Source of the DNA: Polyodon spathula
Taxonomy: Eukaryota > Chordata > Actinopteri > Acipenseriformes > Polyodontidae
Length of the DNA: 64,000 nt
Assembly (NCBI RefSeq): GCF_017654505.1
Contig: NC_054539.1
Location: 68,639,256-68,703,255, forward strand
Direction: 5' to 3'
Position 1 is the first letter of the stretch. Each line of letters begins with the position of its first letter. A program made the translations under genes and the position numbers. Under the pieces are notes generated by a model. That model ran no database searches. It saw nothing but the letters and a program-made list of their open reading frames with translations, and was not told the DNA's origin. This document shows, in pieces, positions 1 to 31,950 of the stretch.

Positions 1-234
1 AGGCCATGTGTACAGATAAAGAAACAGCACTATTTTATCTATAGCTTTTTAAAATGAACAATCCCAAAATGCCAAGGATAGTAAACCCCAAAAAAACTGT
101 TCATGTCTTTATTGGTACTTCAAATAATAATGAAAATACCTCAAACACTGCTGTTGTTTAGCTATATAACTAACTCACAGACACACACACACACCTTTCA
201 TTCTTTGGGCTACAATGGACAAAACAAACCACAG

Positions 235-1933
235 TTTGACTATTCTGAGCCTTTATTACAATAACAACCATATATTAATGGCATTACACTGCAATCATTC
301 GTTACAATTGGATTCTGTGATATATATACATAAGTAAGTAAAAAAAAAAATGACAACCATGAGTACAGCAATAAAAAGCAGATCATAACACTGTCTTTCA
401 CAGAAAGAATAGGCATTTCACATTCTAGGTACTCCCAGCCATTACTCGGACAATATATTGAGATTAAGGATAATTAAGTTTATATGTTTCTATACATTTG
501 TATCAGGTTCTCAAAGTAACTCTAGACTTTAACATATTATTTACACAAAGTAACTGTACCTTTCTTTAACTGCGTGTCTACAAGCAGTGACTTTAATTAA
601 CACATCTCATGTAAACCTCCCAAATAGTAGCATTTCACAGAATTAATACTCCATATGAATAGAAGTTTACACCGCACCCTGGTCGCACTTTACATTTAGC
701 TTCAGACTTTACAGTAAATGCCAACAGGGACTTGGTTTATACGCCAAATTATATGACCATATACATCACTGTAATTGGTTGTCATACATAATGTATTATT
801 GTATTTAGTTAAATTCACTGAAACCCACTTTGTGTATAGTGGGATGTTATCTACTATAAACTCAGATCCATACATTAGTTTTGTTACTTCACAAAACTAA
901 ACCGAAAGATAGCTTGTCAGACATACAGTACCTGTATTGAAACGTGACACGTGCCAACTCAAATAGTTAACCTGTGGTCTAAAAATTTAACAAAACATGC
1001 AATTATTCAAAGCAGAAAATCCTTTGCAATGTTTTGATCAACAAGTAGTGGTGTAAACTTCCTAGTTCATCTGTTGCCTGGGTTACCTTGCTTGTCACTT
1101 CATATCAACATTTACAGTGCCTACTAAGTTTTCAGTTCAGTCAAGACTGAGTGCACATGTCTATCAGCATGCATAGTTACTGAAGCTTTAAAACGTACCA
1201 GGATGAAAAGAGCTTGTGGAATAATGGTGGTCACATATTTGCATGTTGTTGGTTAAATTACAATCCACAGGGGAAGTCAGTGTCCCCCTATTCTGCCCTG
1301 AAGAAGCTAGTGATACACTCACCGATGTATTTAACCTGCTGTGCTGGTGAGGGGTTCTTATTTTATTAGAAATAAAGAGTAGCACACTGCAGTGATGTAT
1401 AGTCTCATGATAAAAGGGTTATCACCAGGGTGTATCTTTATTTGGCTGTAAGAGTAACAGCCTTTCTTCATTACTGATATATATATATTTTTTTTTTTTG
1501 CAAGCGGTAATGAAGATTAAAAGCTTCAGTATTAAGCAAAGGTGACTTTTGCTTTGCTGAAATGTGCCTAACCCCCTTCTAAAAACATATAACATCAGAA
1601 TTACAGTTAAAAAAAAAAAAAAAATTAACAAAAAAATTAAAAAATTAACAAACTTAGTATGCACATCAAGTAGGTTTAAAATGCACAAATGTTAGTTAGG
1701 TATATAAATAAATAAATACACTTTTGAAGTACAACAGGGCAGTAGCTGGGGGCAAACCGGCGAACCCGCACACCGCAAGCAAGCGTCTTAACCACAATGT
1801 AAAATTGCCGGGATCCTCTGCATTCGTTAGAGCTTTTAACTTCATCTCATCTCACCGACAGGGGACAGAATCCATAACGGTAGTGTATTACACAACACTG
1901 CCCATTACAGAAGCAATCATCTGATTCTAACAT
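235..1933 (-). other. LPIN1: LPIN1 3' untranslated region (predicted)
   Basis: This stretch lies directly downstream of the LPIN1 stop codon on the minus strand and has no coding potential. The best poly(A) signal is a minus-strand AATAAA at 252-257. It is followed by a GT-rich tract (minus strand GTGGTTTGTTTTG) of the kind that promotes cleavage, so the transcript probably ends near 235. Other AATAAA hexamers at 108-113 and 1437-1442 could be used instead. The UTR is A/T-rich and carries a SINE relic near its start. The end point is a prediction only. Confidence 0.45.
1737..1865 (-). repeat. tRNA-derived SINE relic in LPIN1 3' UTR
   Basis: Read on the minus strand, this segment contains a pol III box A-like block (TGGTTAAGACGC) followed about 20 bases later by a box B-like block (GGGTTCGCCGG). 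It is locally more G+C-rich than the surrounding UTR. This is the layout of a tRNA-derived SINE head. It lies in the same orientation as LPIN1, within 200 bases of the stop codon. I cannot assign a family, and the boundaries are approximate. Confidence 0.45.
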
Positions 1934-22371
<20,438 letters not shown>

Positions 22372-22380
22372 GGTTTGTGT

Positions 22381-24499
22381 CTAAAAGATAAATGCAGAGC
22401 AATTTACAAGTACAGTAAAACCATAAAAAACTAGGTACAGTAGACAAAGGCTAGTTAATACCTTAATCAGAGACAAGAGCTTTGTTTTATGTTAACGTGA
22501 ATTATCTTTCAAAACTAACCTACATATGAAAACTAAGACAGTTTACTCTTTGCTAAAAAATTTTAAAAAAAAACCATGCCATCCAAGTCAGAGATCTGTT
22601 AACAGATAGGTTTCCTGTCCGTTTAATTTACCAATATCAGCTTACATTTTTAATGTGTATGATTCCTAGCCAAACCACCTTATACCTAAATCATTCATAG
22701 ATTTATTTCTTTATTTATTTTATCTGTGGTCGTAAAATGTCTGCATTCATTAACTTACTCCCTTTGGCGGTTTCTGATATACTGTTGGGGTGGTGTCATG
22801 CTACAGTAACTGAACCCACTCCTATTTACTGTACAGTACTGAAAAAACAGGGAGAGGATTCTGACTCATGTAGCTACAGTGGGAAGTCATTGAACTGCAA
22901 GGCCAGAAACAGTCTAGACAAATTTAAAAAATCAATGAACTTTTTTCCCCCCATGGTTGGTAGAATATGCCAATACATTTTCATCAGCAAGCAAATAATC
23001 CTGCTTTATTCTTTGATACTTTTATAAAGCTGGCTACCCTAATAGGCATGAACGTGGCTCACCCTGTTGAACGACCAGTAGTAGCAAAAACATGCCTGAC
23101 CAAATTACTGGTAGCGCCCGGCTGAATAACATAATAATCTACCCAGAACCAAGAATTTGTCCGAAGCTGTTTTTGTTTGTTTTGCAGAGTTTGAAGGCAC
23201 TGATCTCCGCTGTACTGTGCATCACAGTGGGGTACCTATCAGGGAAAGTAGACATAAGTGGCTCTTTATAAAAGCCTCATGTTTTGTGTTGTGTTTTCCT
23301 CAGTCTAATGTTTGACTTTCTCTTTTTCTTCAAAAGGATACTGTAATACAGTGTATTCTGTAAATTATAAAGTATCAGTAAGCTTAAGTACAGTTTTCTT
23401 TTTCTTTTTTTAATTTCTATGAAACTGGAAATTAATAATACAGTACAATATACAGAATTTCTGATATATTCTAACAATCACTTCAATTAGGCCTATCACA
23501 TGAGTTTCGGTGAACTATCAAAAAATGCTAGGTTTGCACAATTTTTGTAAGAAAAAACAAACTGCTAATGCCACAGAACAAGACAGAAACAACAGGGTGC
23601 ATTTACAGCAGCGCACAAGTCCACAAGGATACATGTTTTAAAACCATGCCAAAATACATCCCCAACACAGAAAATGCACTGCACTATTCCAGACTGCAGT
23701 GTTATATCATGTATTGTAGACTAACATGTAAACAACTATTTCAGCCAAATGCATTCTATAAAATTTGTCATTGGAGAAGTTGGTGCACACTCTTGTAAAA
23801 GCACTATTCTTAGAATTGCTCCCCTTCCATTTTAATCCCAAATCAGTTATATTTATGACAACTGCACAGTGTTAACAGTCATTGCACACCCCCTAAAATT
23901 GACCAACTGCCTTACTTTGACATCAAACACACCTAACTGTGCATTACTAACAGCTTCACAAATTTAAAAGGCTTTGTTGCGATTGAAGTCGTTCATCTGA
24001 AAGCTTGCTAGTCATTTTAAATTGTCCTTACTGTACGGTAAACATAGACACAAGGAGGGGAAAGGGAGACACATTCCCCTATTCTGATTTTACTTGGCAG
24101 TGCTGCAGTCAAAAGGGCCCCACAGTAACAAGCTCTCTTCCTGCATGAATCATGCTTACATGTTTTGCACATCTGTGTTTTTTTATAACTTTACATATTG
24201 TATATTTATTCCCAGTATTTCGATACAGAATAATTCACGATATTTATTCTAGAACACGATAGGGAAAGATGAGACTTCTCTCTCACTAGCAGCACAAAAA
24301 TGAAAAGGTACAGTGTATGCTTTATGACAAGTCAATACAAACAAATACTCATGTAGTCCTACAATTGATACCACTACTGTATTATTTATATAACCTATAT
24401 TAGGCTACACATATTTTAATACTGAAATACCTGTCATATTGCAATAAAAAATATCTTCATTGAAAATGTAATCATTAAAAAAAAAAATGACCTACCACC
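22381..24499. other. LPIN1 5' UTR intron / upstream DNA
   Basis: This region lies upstream of the first coding exon and should contain the intron separating it from an unseen 5' non-coding exon. It is A/T-rich with no open frame resembling a known protein, and I recognise no repeat or RNA gene in it. Confidence 0.5.
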
Positions 24500-24790
24500 T
24501 TCACAGTTCGTAAATATCTATGCAGTACGCGTAAACAAAGTCTTGTCCATTCAATGCAAATGAGTCAGCGTAGGCCACGACTTCAATATTTCTTAGAGTA
24601 AGAACAATGAACCTTCCTTGGGCGTAAAAATACCTGTAATGGGATCTTCCTACGCTACTGGTCCTCTACCTAAAACCTACCCGTTCATAGCGCTGACATC
24701 ATCGCAGTGAAACCCGCCACTACCCAATAACATCACGAGAGTAGAAACACAGCTGACACAAGCGAAGCACACGTCCTATTTGGAAAATTA
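24500..24790 (-). promoter_or_regulatory. LPIN1: Candidate LPIN1 promoter / first non-coding exon region
   Basis: This is the most CpG-containing stretch upstream of LPIN1, about 2.2-2.4 kb from the ATG. On the minus strand it carries an adjoining AP-1-type site and octamer (TGACTCATTTGCAT; plus 24554-24567). It also has a CRE-like TGATGTCAG and a CCAAT box (inverted ATTGG on the minus strand). No transcription start or donor can be fixed from the sequence alone, so the promoter call is inference from position and composition. Confidence 0.3.
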
Positions 24791-25723
24791 AAGAGACATA
24801 CACATTTAAAGAGAGATACTTTCTTTAAATCACGGTCTGTTCTGTCGCGGAGCATAAAATAAATAAACAAAAACTATGAAATCGCTCAGTTTCATACAAA
24901 ATAAGAAATGTACACTTAACTAGCTGAAGAAAAACAAAACGCTGACAAGAGTACTTGTCGTGTTCGGCAGTCCTGTGTGTTCAGCAGTCCTGTCACTCAG
25001 TAGCAGAAGACTGTCATCCAGAGGGGCCCAGCAAGGGTGACACATTCGTAAATGAATGCGCAACCTTTTTATTTTATTTTATTTTATTTTATTTTTATTT
25101 TTTTATTTTTTTTGGTAAAGTTGTATTTATCAGACTATTGGTTTTACAAATGTCAATAGACTTTTTTTTTTTTTGAAAAATTCAAAATTTTCTGACACCT
25201 CTATAGACCCGCAGCGGTTTTAAAATAATATTTACCTGTAATAAAAACATTTTAATTTTAACACAAAGTGCAGTATTGGTTTAGGCTGAAGGGATAAAAC
25301 ACTGGTGGTCACAAAGAGCATACTGTAGGTAATAGGAATGCATTAACTGTCTTTCTGCTGCATAATGAGAATTGTGGTTCAGCGCTAGATGTGTATTTAC
25401 CACTTTACTACTTACTTTATTAACATCTTCTTTTTAATTTGCATATACTTTTAAATGTTGATATTTCCCCTTCTTGAATACAAACCACAAGCATATACCA
25501 ATCACAGTGTGTATATATAGATGGAAAGGAATAACTACCTGATCTGCTGCTAGTTGCAAAGGTATTATGTATTTATTTATTTAATTTATTTATTTAATAA
25601 ATAATTGCCAACAGAGTAAACAGCACAATATGTAATGGCTGTTTCAGAAAGGAGACATCCACAAAAGATTTAAAGATTAACTTTTTTTTTTTTCTTGCAT
25701 TTGACAAACGACCATGCCCATAA
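24791..25723. other. A/T-rich intergenic stretch, nothing recognised
   Basis: It contains TTTTA-type and poly(T) tracts near 25068-25174 and TTTA repeats near 25568-25605. No gene, RNA or classifiable repeat is visible. Confidence 0.6.
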
Positions 25724-26036
25724 TGAAATATAGTTTGTTCCATGGCCTTATCCACTGGAGCTCGATACCCGCGCCTATACGCTGGCCAAACTGTGATGTA
25801 AATCCATATTGATAGAATGATAACTATTGCAAGTGGGCAGGACAAGTGGCACTCTGGACCACCCAAAAGACAGACCCACTTAGAATGAATGACACTTGAT
25901 TTGATCTGGGGTCTGTCCGCTGGAGCTCGATAGCCACCCCTTATAAAATGATAACATTAATGAACTATATCTTGCCAGCGGGTAGGACAAGTGGCCGAGA
26001 CCACTTTCCCCAAAAGAACAGGCCCACCTCAGCCAC
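25724..26036. repeat. Two diverged tandem copies of a ~150-bp sequence
   Basis: Copy 1 (about 25740-25878) and copy 2 (about 25912-26031) share the same ordered blocks. These are TCC(A/G)CTGGAGCTCGATA, then GATAAC(A/T), then a GGGTAGGACAAGTGGC or GGGCAGGACAAGTGGC block, then AAAAGA(A)CAG(A/G)CCCAC. They are head-to-tail copies with many substitutions. I do not recognise the family. On the minus strand copy 1 lies in an open frame with a hydrophobic segment (IVIILSIWIYITVW), but copy 2 is interrupted by stops. Confidence 0.5.
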
Positions 26037-26092
26037 CCTCACCTTGCAGAATTAAACCACCTAGCACTCAGTTAAGGAAAAAGCCTCCTCAC

Positions 26093-26270
26093 CTGGGGGG
26101 AGAACCTCTGCTTTTTTTTTTCCCCAAAAAATAAATCTTCTTAAATGATCTTTAAGGTCTCCAAACACCGGATGCGATGCAATTTGTCTGGCCATAAAAT
26201 GGTCCTGCGACTCTACCTTATAGGCGGGCGCGTGATGTGAAAGGCGACGCTCCTCTGATTGTATCATCAG
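26093..26270 (-). other. Possible unassigned exon with good splice signals
   Basis: On the minus strand an acceptor (TTTTTTCCAG) and a donor (CCCAG|GTGAGG) bracket a 178-base open stretch. It encodes a non-repetitive peptide beginning LMIQSEERRLSHHAPAYKVE. I do not recognise the protein and found no partner exons that join convincingly, although another acceptor-like site occurs near 26630. It could be an unknown gene, an LPIN1 5' exon or chance. Confidence 0.2.
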
Positions 26271-27552
26271 CTGGAAAAAATCAAATGCACGGTAGTCCAG
26301 TTAAACAGGGAATACAAATGTAGAATACATAACAGCTTTTCAGAATCCTTATTTCAGTAAAGGTAAGCAATCATACACACCACCTATATCCAGTTCCCTG
26401 GAATTATCTTTCCTTCTAGTTATGTGCAAACCATACTGAATCTGATAACAATTGCCACCCCATATTATAGGATGTTTGGGTGCCTTGGAAACAAAATCTA
26501 GCTTTTAGGTTGGACGCTGAATCAGAAATGTGTGTCTCCGAAATAGGTGTTTGATTTGTGCATGATGATGTCCTTGAACAATGGGCATAAAAGCCAGTAG
26601 AGAGACGTGCCGGAGAGCCAGTACAGGCCTGTAAACAAAAATAATAATTGGTCACTCTAAAAATGTTTAAAAAAAAAAAATTTAAAAACTTTGCTGTTTC
26701 GAATATTATTACATCTGATCTGAAGTGGGAGGGTATTGGTGACCAGGCTGTAGTGTGCCCCCAGCAGCAATAATCTCTCCATGCACAAACAGCAGAGCGT
26801 AGGACGGCATGGCCTGGCACAGTGCCACACGGAATTGGACAAGAGGCACAGCCCAACATGATGCACTGCAGGCACCAGCCTCTGTTTATCCAAACTGCCA
26901 ATAACTTTGTCTGCTACACACCATCACAAAACCTTTAAGCATGTTTGTGTGGTTCCACTTCAACAGAGGTCCAAAGTCTGACCACCCTATTATTATTGCG
27001 GCGTAAGATGGAAGGTAAACGGAACCGGTGTGATGAGTTTTATACATAAATGCCAATAGACTCTATATGGTCGGGACAGTCCTGACTTCCGAGCAAATAT
27101 CCCGCATCCCGATGCATAGGAAGAAAGTCTAGATATTTATCCTTGGAGATTCTTCACAGCTCTAGGATGTTCGCTCTCGCTCCCATAGTAGTTTATTTAT
27201 TATTTTTCTGTCTTTAGCGCTGCTGAATCTTGTGCACTGCCTTGCAGGGATTGTGTTCACATGAACCAATCTCAAACATATGCCATGTCCAGTTATTTAG
27301 AGAAGTGTATTATTTCCTCCCTGCTTCTGCTATGTGATTTACTGTGTATGATTTAGAGTAAAATATGGGCGCCAATGAAACACTGGGAAATTCAGTTAGC
27401 TGCAAACCCACACCACCCCAACCCACCCTGCCCCCATTGAATAGTTTCCAAATTTTGGCAAGTATGCATACTGAGCTTAAACAAGTGCTGTGTATGAATA
27501 TGGCAATGTGGAAGTACAATGCGGCGTTTGGAAAGACTGACTTGTAGAGTAC
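26271..27552. other. Intergenic DNA, no gene recognised
   Basis: There are scattered open frames on both strands, none resembling a known protein, and a short poly(A) tract near 26670. I see no receptor-type coding sequence that would represent NTSR2. Confidence 0.5.
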
Positions 27553-27896
27553 TGTGGCAAAGTGCCCGCCCCTGTGTGTATTTTTTGTTGTATGTTGTGT
27601 GTTCGATGAGTGGAGAACGGGATTGGAGATGGAGGTAATTGTAATAATAATAGTTAAAAAGAGAAGCTCACCGTGTTTTGTCTGTATAGTCCATTTTGTT
27701 TGTCTTGTTGTTTTGGCGACGAGTGCCGTGTCCTGTGTCTTGTTTGTCTTTGCAACCTTTTATTTACTGCTTGTTTAAATTATTAAATGCTGGGCGGTAC
27801 CAATCGTTAAGCTCCACCCAACTCCACCTCTCTGTCGTTTATTTCCTGGTTCCTGTTTCTGGTCTGACGTCACCCACTCCAGCCATCTTTGTGACA
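27553..27896 (+). repeat. 5' LTR
   Basis: 344-base LTR with TG...CA ends. Its 3' part (from about 27735) is nearly identical to 29643-29801. The shared region contains an ATTAAA poly(A)-like signal (27780-27785 region), a pyrimidine-rich stretch and the terminal GGTCTGACGTCACCC block. A related block closes the solo LTR at 48696-49271. Confidence 0.85.
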
Positions 27897-27898
27897 TG

Positions 27899-27916
27899 TG
27901 GTGTCATCGTGGGATT
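27899..27916 (+). other. Primer-binding site, tRNA-Leu-like
   Basis: TGGTGTCATCGTGGGATT begins two bases after the 5' LTR. It differs only in its central bases from the complement of a vertebrate tRNA-Leu 3' end (TGGTGTCA...GTGGGATT). This matches the expected position and sequence for priming minus-strand synthesis in a vertebrate LTR element. Confidence 0.6.
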
Positions 27917-28902
27917 ACCAGCGCCTCCTAGACGCAGACCAAAGAGAGAACCGCAGTGTTTTTTTTTTCACAAAAGAAAAAGGGAAGGCTGGAGAGATGG
28001 CTGCACGGACCTGGAGGTGCTCCTCATGGGTCTGGAGGACCAAGGCTGGTGCCTTGCCTGCAGGGTGTATGGGCACGTGGTGGTTGTCTGCTCCTTCCAA
28101 GAGGAGGAGGAGGAACCGGTCCAGGAGAGGAAGGTGAGAAGGAGGGGCAGAAAAAATCTGCAACAACAGCCACAGCAGCAGCAGGAGGTCGGGGATGACA
28201 GTTTTTTTAAAGAACCTTGCGGTGGAGCTGTACCCCGGCTGTGGGGCGTATGGGCACACGTTGGCCATCTGCCCCACGCAATATACAGAGGCGGAAGTAA
28301 TGCCTGTGTGGGAGGAGCCCGTGCATCCAGCACCCAGACGGGGGGACCGTGAGCATCCAGCACCCAGAAGGGGGGACCATGGGAAACCAAAGCCCGAGAG
28401 ACTGCTGTTGCCACCTCTGCCAGCAGAGGAAGAATGCCTGCTGACCCCATCTCCACCAGCAGAGGAAGAATGCCTGCTGTCCCCATCTCCACCAGCAGAG
28501 GGTGAGTGCCTGCTGGTATCGCTTTCCCTACCGTCACCACCTGGAGTAGAGGAGCAGGTGCTTCCTCTGCCTCCAACACCTTCCCCTGCAAGTGAGGGAG
28601 AGCTGCACCAGTCCCCTGCAAGTGAGGGAGAGCCGAACCAGTCCCCTGCAAGTGAGGGAGAGCTGCACCAGTCCCCTGTAACAAGGGTAGACAACACGCC
28701 GCTCCCACCTCCGTCGCCAGGAAACTACACGCTGCTCCCACCTCCGTTGCCAGGAGACTACACGCCGCTCCCACCTCCGTTGCCAGGAGACTACACGTTG
28801 CTTCCACCTCTATCGCCAGGAGACTACACGCCTCCGCCACCTCCATCGTCAGGAGCAGAGCAGCAGGAGCTGCCTCTGCCTCCGCCACCTCCACAAGCAT
28901 AG
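27917..28902 (+). pseudogene. gag-like remnant with two zinc knuckles and proline-rich tail
   Basis: A classical CX2CX4HX4C zinc knuckle (C-LA-C-RVYG-H-VVVV-C) is encoded at 28050-28091. A second one (28231-28272) has Tyr in place of the first Cys. The two lie in different reading frames, with a likely slip at the T run 28202-28208. After the second knuckle the frame stays open to 28902 and becomes proline-rich with short tandem motifs: PAEEECLL, PASEGELHQS and PGDYTPLPPP. The next segment (about 28908-29630) continues similar PAEDECLLVS and KDACLAS repeats in another frame. This is a decayed nucleocapsid-type gag with no sign of function. Confidence 0.7.
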
Positions 28903-29642
28903 GGTGAATGCCTGCTGGGTCATGTCCACCAGCAGAGGGTGAATGCCTGCCTGATCTCTTTCCACCAGCAGAGGATGAATGCCTGCTGGTATCACTTCCC
29001 CCACCAGCAGAGGATGAATGCCTGCTGGTATCCCTTCCCCCATCATCAAGAGGAGAGGAGCCGGAGCTGCCTCTGCCTCCATCACCATCAGGGGGAGAGG
29101 AGCAGGAGCTGCCTCTCCCTGCTCCAGAAGGACCAGGAATAGATGCTGACGGTCCTCGGCAGCCCTTGCATAGGCTACTGAGGGAAGTACGGGGAAGAAC
29201 CGCCAGGCAGCAGTTGCAGAGAAGAGGGCCAACACCCGCACCCCAGCTTGTCCTAACTCCCTGTCTCGCTTCGCTCAATGATGCCTGTCTCACTTCGTCC
29301 AAGGATGCCTGCCTCGCTTCATCCAAGGATGCCTGTCTCGCTTTGCCCAAGGATGCCTGCCTGGCATCGCCTGGGGTTGTCTGTTGCTTCGCATCGCCTG
29401 GGGTCGCTGGAACTGATTCACCAGGGGTCACAGTCAGCTCTGCTTGGCCGCAGGGGTCAGTGTGGCCGGAGCCCCACCAGAGGGAGCTGCCGGCTATGAA
29501 AAAAGGGGGAGAGGTCAGGAGACCACTTTCACCGCAGCAATTTCGTTGCAGGAGTTCTGGGGGCTGGAGCACGTCTGCTGACAGCATGGCCAGTAGTAGT
29601 CTGGCTACTGGCAACATTGCCACCCATCAACCCCTTAAAGTC

Positions 29643-29801
29643 CCTGTTCTTGTTTGTCTTTGCAACCTTTTCTGCTTGTTTAAATTATTAAATGCTGAGC
29701 GGTACCAATCACTAAGCTCCACCCAACTCCACCTCTCTGTCGTTTATTTCCTGGTTCCTGCTTCTGGTCTGACGTCACCCACTCCAGCCGTCTTTGTGAC
29801 A
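29643..29801 (+). repeat. 3' LTR, 5'-truncated
   Basis: 159 bases matching the distal part of the 5' LTR, with small differences including a missing ATTTA near 29670. The missing proximal LTR part implies an internal deletion that ran into the 3' LTR. Confidence 0.8.
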
Positions 29802-30379
29802 AGTATGAATGTTGCGAATCTTAGAGGATGAATGTCTACCAGAATTGTAGAATGAAGAAATGCAGCAGAATACAAAACAGAGTGACTGGACTAATAATCG
29901 CTGGTCTACCAGAACTGTAGAATGAAGGAATGGAGCAGAATGATAAAATTGCAGCACTTGAAAATGGATGTCACGCCCTGGGTCTACGATTGGAGAAGTT
30001 GAATCCATAATGCGAAGGTAGACGATAACACCGACATGACCTGCAGGGATACAAGACCAAACAAAGAAAAGACAAGGATGCGCAGACGAGAGGGCTATTT
30101 AAAGAGACGATTGATTACGTATATAATTAGTGGGTGGACTGTCCTTTCAGAAACACAACATAGTTTCCAAGGAAATGCCAATACTGTTTTTCTAAACAAA
30201 CAACTGTATTTAAATAGAATCCCTCTGGCTACCTGTGGTAAAGTGGTAGTTAGTAGCTGGTGTATAGCAGGTGCGGTGCTGGTGCAGTAATCCAAAGAAA
30301 CAAACAGACAACAAAGTTGAAACGGGTCAAATGGTTTGTTTTTAATGGTTTTATAATCCAATAGTCTGATGACCACTCA

Positions 30380-30965
30380 GTAAACAATAATGACCTTGTA
30401 TTGCACAGTAGTAAAAAGGGTTGCAGTCCCGCAAATAATAAGCACAGTACTAACACACACAATTAGACACACACACACAATCACAGGTCCAAAGCGAGTG
30501 CACTCAGGGCTGGTGGTGAAGTACTATATAAATACATGCTACAGTGGTGAAGTGTTGTCCGGGTTTATTGCTGACCTATAGCGATAGCTCCGGAACATGT
30601 TAGCCATCTATAAACCACACAAGTAACAATTATAGACAAAACAAACACCCACGCTTCTTTATTTCGCGCACTGCGTAACCTAAGAGAAGGAAAAGATTTA
30701 CGATTCTCCCGCCCCTTATGCTATCACGCATGAACCCTTGGTAAGCGATTGCAGCTGTCTCTATACTTACAGCTGCTACCTCGTTTGCCTTCTGCGTCAA
30801 TATGTTCCTGCAACGGAGTCTCACCTTCTTACAGGCTGACCGACTTCCAGACCCAGGAAATGAACTGTCAGGCCAGCCTGTCCAAAGACTTCCCCTTTCG
30901 CTACTTCGCACCCTCACAGGTCGGGATGGAGATTTCCCACCAGGACTCATTAAAAGTTAATTCTG
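30380..30965. repeat. Unclassified interspersed repeat, copy A
   Basis: This region shares long similarity, in the same orientation, with 60885-61505. The best-conserved part runs from GGAAAAGATT(T/A)ACGATTCTC through CTTATGCTATCACGCATGA and GTCCAAAGACTTCCCCTTTC to the GGAGATTTCC-type end. It carries no coding capacity. A third, partial and inverted copy lies at about 31825-31950. Length and distal T-rich ends are compatible with a solo LTR or DNA transposon, but the ends are not defined. Confidence 0.65.
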
Positions 30966-31824
30966 AAACAACTTTTTTTTAAAGGAAACCAAATCTTATT
31001 TCTATATAACATTTTGAAATTTAAATAAATACAATTAGCCCGGAAACATTAGTAACATTTTTAACCACACAAAGACAAACCAGTGTTTTTTTATTTCTTT
31101 AAAGACATGTAACACAATGGTTCATGATTTTCAGTGTACCAATTATGAAACCATTTCACAGCCAACTAGTAGCTAACAGCTGTTCTTTCAGTCGATTTTA
31201 AGGGACATCTCATGCTTGAGTTCTTGTGCAGAACATAATGTGCATTTTGTATTCTATTTATTTTCTGTATGGAAATTTTGATATTTCTTTCTAGGAAAGC
31301 TTGTGACACATTGATTTGATTTAAAAAAAATGTGTACACTCAAACACAGACAATTGCAGATTGTATAAATATGTTAGCATGATCTTTGGTTTGCTGTGTT
31401 TGGCAAACACTCTTCTAGTTTTCTGGTAATGTGGCAACACTCAGTATACATTTGTATATGGCTTCTAATAAATGTCAGGGCTCAAGGATATAGTAAATCA
31501 TGTGCAAACATACAGTACACACCAGATGATTTTATAGATGACTAAAATATACTGTGCTAACAAAATATATGAACAGGAGGTTAAATATGGTACCACGTGA
31601 GTAGTAAAGAATAAATGGTAGGGAATACAACTTTGATAGAAGTTATCTTCCTCAGTCACTGGGGTTCAAATGCATACGGTGTCCCACAAAAATAAAACAT
31701 TTTGGTCACACTTTAAAAACAAACTCCTGTTCATTATGAACTTGAACTTTTTAGTCTTTAGAAAAATGAATTTAGAAATAAATAAATATTACAAGCGACA
31801 TTTCCTTGCACCATACATCTATAG

Positions 31825-31950
31825 TTGTTATAGCATAAGGGGCTGGAGAATTGTAAATCTTTTCCTTCTCTTAGGTTACGAAACCTAACCTGGAAGGACC
31901 CGTGCAGTGCACGAAATGAATAAGCGTGAGTGTTTGTTTTGTCTACAGTA
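31825..31950. repeat. Inverted partial copy of the repeat at 30630-30730
   Basis: The sequence AGCATAAGGGGCTGGAGAAT...CTTCTCTTAGGTTACG is the reverse complement of about 30627-30727, with few changes. Together the two form inverted ends about 1.1 kb apart. That could mark a nested or rearranged insertion. Confidence 0.6.

Larger units (their letters stand above)
27553..29801 (+). mobile_element. LTR retrotransposon, non-autonomous, gag remnant only
   Basis: The 2249-base element begins TGTGGCAAAG and ends TTTGTGACA. Direct-repeat LTRs lie at 27553-27896 and 29643-29801, and the second has lost its first ~185 bases. The flanking pentamers AGTAC (27548-27552) and AGTAT (29802-29806) look like a 5-bp target duplication with one mismatch. 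A primer-binding site just inside the 5' LTR (from 27899) resembles the complement of a tRNA-Leu 3' end. The interior holds a frameshifted gag-like frame followed by proline-rich repeats. No reverse transcriptase, protease or integrase is present, so any movement would have depended on another element. Confidence 0.85.

Noticed and set aside
27968..29623. 551-codon minus-strand open frame, the longest in the window
   Set aside because: It runs antisense across the gag remnant and its Pro-rich tandem repeats. Its composition (PHLQGTG, ATEVGAACS repeats) is simply the mirror of those repeats, with no recognisable domain.
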